From contig CACIJG010000002.1 of assembly GCA_902586885.1 (NCBI GenBank), forward strand, positions 62,001 to 126,000: a DNA stretch of 64,000 nt. The letters are read 5' to 3'. Position numbers and translations under genes: made by a program. The notes beneath the pieces are model-generated. The model was not told the DNA's origin, did no database searches, and was given only the letters and a program-made list of their open reading frames with translations. This DNA is from an uncultured Alphaproteobacteria bacterium (GTDB lineage: Bacteria; Pseudomonadota; Alphaproteobacteria; Rhodobacterales; Rhodobacteraceae). How positions within the stretch are numbered: position 1 is the first letter of the stretch; every line of letters starts with the position of its first letter. Below are positions 58,398-64,000 of this stretch, in pieces.

Positions 58398-60359
58398 CTA
58401 TGCAGCATCACTTTTTGATTGCAGAACAAAAGTCTGGGCATCAACTATGTTTAGCGTAGCTTCTAAATAGCCTTTCTTACCATCTTCGTAAGTCACCTCT
58501 GTTTTAGTGGAAACCTGTTTGGCTCCTTTATATAAGGCATCAATCAAATCTTCATATTTTTGGGATACAAAACCTCTTCTAACTTTCCTTGTTCGGGTAA
58601 TTTCCCCATCATCTGGATCTAACTCTTTATGTAATATTAAAAATCTATGAATCTGACACCCAGACATTACACTGTCCTTAGCAAGAGCTTTATTTACCTC
58701 TTCAACATGTTCCTTCATTATGTTCATTACTTCACTATTCGAAGCCAACTCTTGATAAGAAGCATAATTTATATTGTTTCTCTCAGCCCAATTTCCTACT
58801 GCAGACAAATCTATGTTTAAAAATGCAACACATTTTTCCTGACCAGCCCCAAATAAAACTGCTTCAAGAATGTTGGGGAAGAATTTCAGTTTGTTTTCAA
58901 CATATTTGGGAGCGAACATCAAACCACTTTTTGTCTTTCCCACATCTTTAGCTCTGTCAATTATTCTTAGCTGACCGCTGGCTTCATCTATGTAACCTGC
59001 GTCTCCGGTTGCAACCCAACCTGCTTTATCCTTGGTCTCTTTGGTTGCTTTTGGATTTTTGTAATATTCTTTGAAAGCTCCCACCGACCTATAAAGCACC
59101 TCACCTGAGTCAGCTATTTTAAGTTCTACACCCTTAATTGGCTTTCCTACAGTATCTGATTGTACTTCATCATCTGATTGCATAGTCAAGAACACAGAGG
59201 CTTCTGTCTGACCATAAAGTTGTTTGAGGTTTATTCCTATCGATCTGTAGAAATCAAATAGTTCTGAACTTATTGCCTCTCCAGCGGTGTAAGCGATTCT
59301 AACTTTGGTTAACCCGAGCATATTTTTTAATGGGCCATAAATAATAAATTCACCAATTGAGTATTTCACCCGATCAATAAGACCCACGTTTTCTTTTTCC
59401 AAAATCCTCTTACCAACCTTTTCTGCATGGTTCATGAAGTAATGAAATGCCCTTCTCTTAATTGCACTAGCGTCCTCAATTCGAATATTAACAGACGTTT
59501 TAAGTCGCTCCCATAATGGAGGTGGTCCAAAAAATACTGATGGACCCATTTCTCTAATATCCATTTGTGTAGTGTCTGCGCCCTCTGGGCAATTAAGGCA
59601 GGCTCCTGCTCCCATTACCTGTCCAACAGAAATCATAAAATCTCCTACCCATGCCATTGGCAAATAACATACGATATGATCATTCTCTGTCCAGCGGTCA
59701 AATTCATTGGCACTCAATGAGGCTCCAATTATTGCACTGTGATTTTGGACAACTCCTTTAGATTTTCCAGTTGTTCCTGATGTATATAATAAAACACAAG
59801 TAGTATCACCAGAAATTTTTGCTACTCTTTTGTCTAATTCACTTTTTAGTTGTCCTTGATCTGCTTTACCTCTTTCAGAGATATCACTAAAAAGATGCAA
59901 GTGAGCTTTATCGTATTTTCTCAAGCCTTTAGGATCGACAAAAATAATCTCTTTAAGCTCTTTAACTTTATCCTTGATTTCATAAATTTTGTCGACTTGT
60001 TCTTGATCACCAACAATTGCGAATTTTGCAGAGCAATGAGTTAGAATGTATTCCATTTCTTCTGCAACAGCATCTTGGTAAAGAGGAACAGGTACTGCTC
60101 CAACATGCTGAGCTGCCACTAAAGACCAATACAGGTATGGTCTATTTCTCCCAATAACCGCAACATGATCACCCTCTTTCACTCCTAAATCGATTAACCC
60201 TTTAGAGAGGTTCATAATCTCTTGATTTGCTTGAGACCACGTCCAAGTCTGCCAAATACCAAACTCTTTTTCTCTGTATGCTGGAGAGTTACCAAATTTT
60301 TGAACATTACGTTCCAAAATTTTTGGCACAGTATCTAGGCTGGTGTCAATATCAACCAT
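58398..60359 (-). CDS. Long-chain-type acyl-CoA synthetase (AMP-forming)
   Basis: A 653-residue AMP-binding ligase of the FadD/long-chain class. The P-loop is LLYTSGTTGKSKGV, the adenine motif YGQTEASVF, and the hinge GWVATGDAGYIDEASGQLRIID. The N-terminal VPKILERNVQKFGNSPAYRE opening and the length fit the class found beside liv importers in many alphaproteobacteria. The acid substrate cannot be assigned. It heads the liv-liu gene block; the 160-base upstream gap (60360-60519) is A+T-rich and holds a small inverted repeat. Confidence 0.88.
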   Translation of the reverse strand: MVDIDTSLDTVPKILERNVQKFGNSPAYREKEFGIWQTWTWSQANQEIMNLSKGLIDLGVKEGDHVAVIGRNRPYLYWSLVAAQHVGAVPVPLYQDAVAEEMEYILTHCSAKFAIVGDQEQVDKIYEIKDKVKELKEIIFVDPKGLRKYDKAHLHLFSDISERGKADQGQLKSELDKRVAKISGDTTCVLLYTSGTTGKSKGVVQNHSAIIGASLSANEFDRWTENDHIVCYLPMAWVGDFMISVGQVMGAGACLNCPEGADTTQMDIREMGPSVFFGPPPLWERLKTSVNIRIEDASAIKRRAFHYFMNHAEKVGKRILEKENVGLIDRVKYSIGEFIIYGPLKNMLGLTKVRIAYTAGEAISSELFDFYRSIGINLKQLYGQTEASVFLTMQSDDEVQSDTVGKPIKGVELKIADSGEVLYRSVGAFKEYYKNPKATKETKDKAGWVATGDAGYIDEASGQLRIIDRAKDVGKTKSGLMFAPKYVENKLKFFPNILEAVLFGAGQEKCVAFLNIDLSAVGNWAERNNINYASYQELASNSEVMNIMKEHVEEVNKALAKDSVMSGCQIHRFLILHKELDPDDGEITRTRKVRRGFVSQKYEDLIDALYKGAKQVSTKTEVTYEDGKKGYLEATLNIVDAQTFVLQSKSDAA

Positions 60360-60392
60360 ATTTCCTCCCGATCATCTTTTATACTTGTTAAC

Positions 60393-60409
60393 ACGACTCT
60401 TGCGGTCGT
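60393..60409. repeat. Inverted repeat upstream of the acyl-CoA ligase/liv operon
   Basis: ACGAC (60393-60397) and GTCGT (60405-60409) flank a seven-base centre, 34 bases before the ligase start. This GC-rich dyad stands out in an AT-rich leader and could be a regulator site or a 5' stem-loop. Function unknown. Confidence 0.35.
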
Positions 60410-60519
60410 CATTTTGGAAACTAAAATATAAAAAAATTTTAAAAATAAAACAACACCCTTATTGCAATTCTTAATGAAAAAGGCTCTTAAACCTACTTTT
60501 TATTTATTCACCTTACGTT

Positions 60520-61794
60520 TTATCTAACAATTATAGCCCTAATATCATTTACATTAACTCCAGTTGGACCAGAAATCAGCAGGCTTCCAAGTTTCTTAAA
60601 AGCAACATAGGAATCATATTTATAAAGGTACTCATGCAAATCTATACCCAAAACTTTTGCTTTCTCAAAAGTTTCTCCTGTGAACATTGCTCCCGCGTTG
60701 TTACCATTGCCGTCAATACCATCTGTATCTGCGGCAAATCCACTCACTCCTGGTAATCCTTTTATTTTTTTTGCTAATGCTAGCGCAAAATGTGAGTTTC
60801 TCCCTCCCTTGCCATAATTAGACGGTAAATTAACCAAGCTTTCGCCGCCTGAAATAATGAAAGCCGGTTTTTTAACTGGGCTATTATATTCAACCACCTC
60901 TTTTATTACTTTAGCGTGAGTAGCTGCAAGAAGCTCTGAATCATCCTCTACTGATTCAGCTAAAACCAGAACATTCAGACCATAATTTTCTTTTGCTATA
61001 ATGGAAGCGACTTTTATCGCCAGTGTTCCTGACGACAAAGTAAAAGAATTTTTATTATTGATTTGGATTGCTTTATCTTGAAAGACATTTTCCTGTTCTA
61101 AGAGGAAAAAATTCAAAATACTCTTATCGAATTTTATTTTATAAAAATCAACCAAAGCGCGTAAATCAAGGTTGCTATAATCTTTGTAAAAAGTAGGACC
61201 ACTACCTACTAGTGATATGTCATCTCCTGGAATATCACAAACAACAAGTGTGATCACTGGGCAGGGGAAAGCCGCTTGACCTAATTTTCCAGCTTTTATT
61301 CTAGAGAAATAGCTTCGGAAAGCATTCATTACAGAGATAGGCGCGCCTGATTCTAAAAGTGATTTATTTAAGCTTATCTCATCAGCTAAAGTAAAGCCCT
61401 CAGGTGGTAAAGGAAGTAGCGAAGATGCTCCCCCAGAAATAATAAAAACGAAAAGATCACTTTCACTAAGAATCGAAGCATTTTCTAATAATGCTTTTGA
61501 AGCTTGAATTCCGGCCTCAGATGGTAATGGGTGTGAGGACTTAAAAACTCTATATCCAAAATCTTCACAACATTCATTTTCAGGAATTACAACTATGCCA
61601 CTTGATTCTCCTTGAAAAGTTTCCTTAAACGCTCTAGATAACCTGCCTGCTCCTTTACCTACAGCTGCAAAGAAAGTTTTCCCTTTAGGAGGTTCGATTG
61701 TATGATTATGGATTTGTTTTACAGGATCTACGCTTTCGATAGTTTTAAAAAATATATCTTCAAGAATTTTTAAGTCGGGATCTATAATCTCCAT
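60520..61794 (-). CDS. Glycerate 2-kinase, MOFRL/GckA type
   Basis: Phosphorylates glycerate to 2-phosphoglycerate. The protein has AVGKGAGRLSRAFKE, the glycine-rich FIISGGASSLLPLPPEG, VVCDIPGDDISLVGSGPT, and the C-terminal MOFRL domain with DGIDGNGNNAGAMFTG. At 424 residues it is the usual class II length. It follows creatinase by seven bases. It fits recovery of carbon from glycine via serine, hydroxypyruvate and glycerate. Confidence 0.92.
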   Translation of the reverse strand: MEIIDPDLKILEDIFFKTIESVDPVKQIHNHTIEPPKGKTFFAAVGKGAGRLSRAFKETFQGESSGIVVIPENECCEDFGYRVFKSSHPLPSEAGIQASKALLENASILSESDLFVFIISGGASSLLPLPPEGFTLADEISLNKSLLESGAPISVMNAFRSYFSRIKAGKLGQAAFPCPVITLVVCDIPGDDISLVGSGPTFYKDYSNLDLRALVDFYKIKFDKSILNFFLLEQENVFQDKAIQINNKNSFTLSSGTLAIKVASIIAKENYGLNVLVLAESVEDDSELLAATHAKVIKEVVEYNSPVKKPAFIISGGESLVNLPSNYGKGGRNSHFALALAKKIKGLPGVSGFAADTDGIDGNGNNAGAMFTGETFEKAKVLGIDLHEYLYKYDSYVAFKKLGSLLISGPTGVNVNDIRAIIVR

Positions 61795-61801
61795 AATAAT
61801 G

Positions 61802-63007
61802 TTATATTTTTATAATATTATGTGCAGGCCCATATGGTGTTTTTGTTATGTTTTCAGCTCCTTTTTCTGTCAATATCACAATATCATGCTCTCTATATCC
61901 GCCAGCTCCAGGATTTCCTTGTGGTATAGTTAACATAGGTTCCATCGAGACAACCATATTCTTTTCCAAAATAGTATCAATATCTTCTCTTAACTCAAGA
62001 CCAGCTTCTCTACCATAATAATGCGATAAAACACCAAAAGAATGCCCATACCCAAATGTCCTGTATTTAAGTAAATCTTGGTCTTCTAAAAAATTATTTA
62101 TTTGATCACACACAGCTGAGCACGCAATGCCTTCATTTATTAAAGACAACCCCAATTCATGAGCTTTTACATTTGCTTCCCATACCCTGAGACTTTCTTT
62201 GTCAGGTTCCCCAATCCATAAAGTTCGTTCCAATGCAGTATAATAACCAGAAATCATGGGAAACGTATTCAAGGATAAAATGTCTCCCACCCTTAACTTA
62301 CGAGTGGTAACAGGATTATGAGCACCATCTGTATTTATTCCAGATTGAAACCAAACCCATGTATCTCTTAATTCGCTATCTGGAAATCTATCAGCTATAG
62401 CCTTTTCCATTGCATCCCGACCTATCATTGCTATGTCAATTTCCCTTAACCCAGGCTTTAAGCTTTCTATGATTGCAGCTCCACCAATATCTGCAATGGA
62501 AGCCCCACATCTAATTAAATTCATTTCTTCCATGGACTTAATCATTCTTATTTTCATGACGTCATCAGAAATATCTTTAACTTTTTTTGGCTTAACAAAT
62601 TCTTTCAATTTTTCGTTTTGTTGGAACGTAATATGATCCCCTTCTATCCCAACAATTTTCCCATGCCCTACTATGCTCGATACTGCTCTCCAATAATTAT
62701 CTCTTTTCCAATCTGTATATATTAAATTTTGTCCGTAAGATCTTCTCCACGGTTGACCTAAATCTATATTTGCAGAAACAGTTATATTTAAATCATTCGA
62801 GACTATTAATGCATATGGTCTACCGAAAGAGCAATATAAGAACCCTGAGTAGTAAGCGATATTATGCATCGAGGTAAAAATTACAAAATCAATTCCGCTA
62901 TCAGCAATAACTTTTCTTAACTTTGAAATACGTGTCTCATACTCGCCATCAGAGAATGGCAATATTGCTTTTTCACCATTCTTCAATTCAAAGAATTCTT
63001 TTCTCAT
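61802..63007 (-). CDS. Creatinase (creatine amidinohydrolase)
   Basis: Hydrolyses creatine to sarcosine and urea. It is an M24/pita-bread-fold protein, and it follows the Pseudomonas creatinase sequence closely: SMHNIAYYSGFLYCSFGRPYA-type region with F61 and R63, WFQSGINTDGAHNPVTTRK with H230 (catalytic H232 in Pseudomonas), YYTALERTLW with E260 (E262), YYGREAGLELREDIDT with R333 (R335), and SMEPML with E356 (E358). The constant small offset in all catalytic and creatine-binding residues separates it from Xaa-Pro peptidases. Its two products are exactly the substrates of SoxBDAG and urease in this window. It lies in an SDR-creatinase-glycerate kinase operon. Confidence 0.92.
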   Translation of the reverse strand: MRKEFFELKNGEKAILPFSDGEYETRISKLRKVIADSGIDFVIFTSMHNIAYYSGFLYCSFGRPYALIVSNDLNITVSANIDLGQPWRRSYGQNLIYTDWKRDNYWRAVSSIVGHGKIVGIEGDHITFQQNEKLKEFVKPKKVKDISDDVMKIRMIKSMEEMNLIRCGASIADIGGAAIIESLKPGLREIDIAMIGRDAMEKAIADRFPDSELRDTWVWFQSGINTDGAHNPVTTRKLRVGDILSLNTFPMISGYYTALERTLWIGEPDKESLRVWEANVKAHELGLSLINEGIACSAVCDQINNFLEDQDLLKYRTFGYGHSFGVLSHYYGREAGLELREDIDTILEKNMVVSMEPMLTIPQGNPGAGGYREHDIVILTEKGAENITKTPYGPAHNIIKI

Positions 63008-63023
63008 TAGTTAAGCTCCGATA

Positions 63024-63767
63024 TTAAACGTGCTGACCACCATTAATTTCTATCTCAGCTCCGGATACGTAGCTAGCATTTTCTGAACAAAGATAAAAAA
63101 TGGTATCAGCCACCTCTTCAGGCATTCCTAAACGTTTCATCGGAATATCGGAAACAATTTTTTCTGTTCCTTTACTTAAAATAGCGGTTTTTACTTCTCC
63201 GGGTGCAATAGCGTTAACTCTCACCCCTAAGGGTCCAAAATCGTTTGCCATTTCACGCGTTAGAGCCCCAAGAGCAGCCTTTGAAGTAGCATATGCAGCT
63301 CCTGCAAAAGGGTGAACGCGACTTCCAGCAATAGAAGTAACATTAACAATCGTTCCTTTTGCTTTAACAAGCGCTTTTTGTAATCCTCTAGCTAGAATTA
63401 CAGAGGCAAAAAAATTTACATGAAATACTTGGCCCCATGTACTTAAATCAGTATTGATTGAATCCAGTCTATTCCCTTTTTCATTCTTAGGTGAGATACC
63501 TGCATTATTCACCAAAGCATGCAGCTTGCCGTTTAAACGGTCTTTAATTTCTTCAATAGCATGAAGAGTATTATTTGGGTTTGAAAGATCGACTTGTATA
63601 TGATTCTCCTCTCCTCCTGGCCAAGGGCACTTAGGGTCGAACGCTTGCCTTGAGCAAGTAATTACACGCCATTTCTCTTCAGAAAATTTTCTTACTGTTG
63701 CGTGACCAATACCTCTGCTTGCGCCTGTTAGCAGAATTACTTTTTGTTCAGATGTTTTGTCTAGCAT
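63024..63767 (-). CDS. Short-chain dehydrogenase/reductase
   Basis: A 247-residue classical SDR with TGASRGIG (14-21), NNAGISPKNE, catalytic serine in VTSIAGSR and YATSK, and the C-terminal VSGAEIEINGGQHV. Substrate unknown; FabG-like but without the acyl-carrier surface I would expect. GAGG lies seven bases before its ATG. It is 16 bases upstream of creatinase and is the first gene of that operon. Confidence 0.88.
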   Translation of the reverse strand: MLDKTSEQKVILLTGASRGIGHATVRKFSEEKWRVITCSRQAFDPKCPWPGGEENHIQVDLSNPNNTLHAIEEIKDRLNGKLHALVNNAGISPKNEKGNRLDSINTDLSTWGQVFHVNFFASVILARGLQKALVKAKGTIVNVTSIAGSRVHPFAGAAYATSKAALGALTREMANDFGPLGVRVNAIAPGEVKTAILSKGTEKIVSDIPMKRLGMPEEVADTIFYLCSENASYVSGAEIEINGGQHV

Positions 63768-63811
63768 TTTATACCTCAGAGTGTAATTTTAATTCCGACT
63801 AAAACAGTCAG

Positions 63812-63839
63812 ATTTTACTCTAACCTCTAGACTAGTCAA
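63812..63839 (-). promoter_or_regulatory. Probable sigma-70 promoter of the SDR-creatinase operon
   Basis: On the minus strand TTGACT (complement of 63834-63839) and TAAAAT (complement of 63812-63817) are 16 bases apart, in the 77-base gap before the SDR gene. A small dyad, CTGACT-GTTTT-AGTCGG, covers the expected start point. Confidence 0.5.
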
Positions 63840-63844
63840 GAGAT

Positions 63845-64000
63845 TTATAATCGTTCAAAGTCAATTGTTGCTAATACCCTTTCCACTTTATCAAACATTT
63901 CATTAATTTGATTATTATTAATTATCAAAGGAGGACAAAAAGCTAAACTGTCTCCAGGGAGAAACCTTAAGATCACCCCAGCATCCTGGATCCTTTTTTG
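63845..64000 (-). CDS. Class III aminotransferase, C-terminal end (runs off window)
   Basis: The last 51 residues of a protein whose N-terminus lies beyond the right edge. G-V-I-L-R-F-L-P-G-D-S-L-A-F-C-P-P-L-I-I followed by I-N-E-M-F-D-K-V-E-R-V-L is the standard tail of omega-amino acid/pyruvate class III aminotransferases. The PLP lysine and substrate loops are outside the window, so the amino donor cannot be named. Confidence 0.8.
   Translation of the reverse strand, partial: QKRIQDAGVILRFLPGDSLAFCPPLIINNNQINEMFDKVERVLATIDFERL

Overview
The window is AT-rich, densely packed bacterial DNA, with short intergenic gaps, many 1-4 base overlaps and frequent TTG/GTG starts. Its gene content points to a marine, streamlined alphaproteobacterium: a red-type form I RuBisCO operon in the order cbbFPALSX, heterotetrameric sarcosine oxidase soxBDAG, a DmdA-family protein, leucine (liu) and urease clusters. 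This placement rests on gene order and protein motifs, not on a marker gene. I see no rRNA, tRNA, CRISPR array, phage or insertion sequence. No full-length gene looks like a DNA-binding transcription regulator. No gap exceeds 300 bases.

Layout. 1-3155 (-): an unidentified partial gene, citramalate synthase and cysteinyl-tRNA synthetase. 3284-4012 (+): MlaA. 4023-9865 (-): Calvin-cycle operon cbbF-cbbP-cbbA-cbbL-cbbS-cbbX, preceded by a small membrane protein (9958-10263). 10411-12131 (+): a hydrolase/adenylate-cyclase fusion followed by a lone cyclic-nucleotide-binding protein. 12144-14808 (-): two FAD amine oxidoreductases. 14875-22559 (+): soxBDAG-fhs-folD. 22652-24157 (+): an NrtS-like small membrane protein and a CaiB/BaiF CoA-transferase. 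24354-30568 (+): a peptide-type ABC importer with a fused double ATPase, plus a DMT exporter. 30620-37075 (+): uronate-dehydrogenase-like protein, TPP enzyme, HIU-hydrolase-like protein, DmdA-like methyltransferase, BKACE and a carnitine dehydrogenase/thioesterase fusion. 37068-44280 (-): urease operon ureDABCEFG running on into liuC, a CxxC peroxidase-like protein and an agmatinase-family ureohydrolase. 44454-60359 (-): a liv importer, two acyl-CoA ligases and the rest of the leucine catabolic genes. 60520-64000 (-): glycerate kinase, creatinase, an SDR and the end of a class III aminotransferase.

How the genes fit together (inference from families). The unifying theme is use of methylated and guanidino nitrogen osmolytes. 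Creatinase splits creatine to sarcosine and urea. The carnitine dehydrogenase/thioesterase fusion with BKACE converts carnitine to glycine betaine, which needs demethylation to reach sarcosine; the DmdA-like methyltransferase and the two FAD enzymes are candidates. SoxBDAG turns sarcosine into glycine and methylene-THF. FolD and Fhs can oxidise that C1 unit to formate with ATP gain. Urease removes the urea made by creatinase and the ureohydrolase. Glycerate kinase could return glycine/serine carbon to 2-phosphoglycerate. The CBB operon nearby suggests a mixotroph that could refix CO2 released by these reactions.
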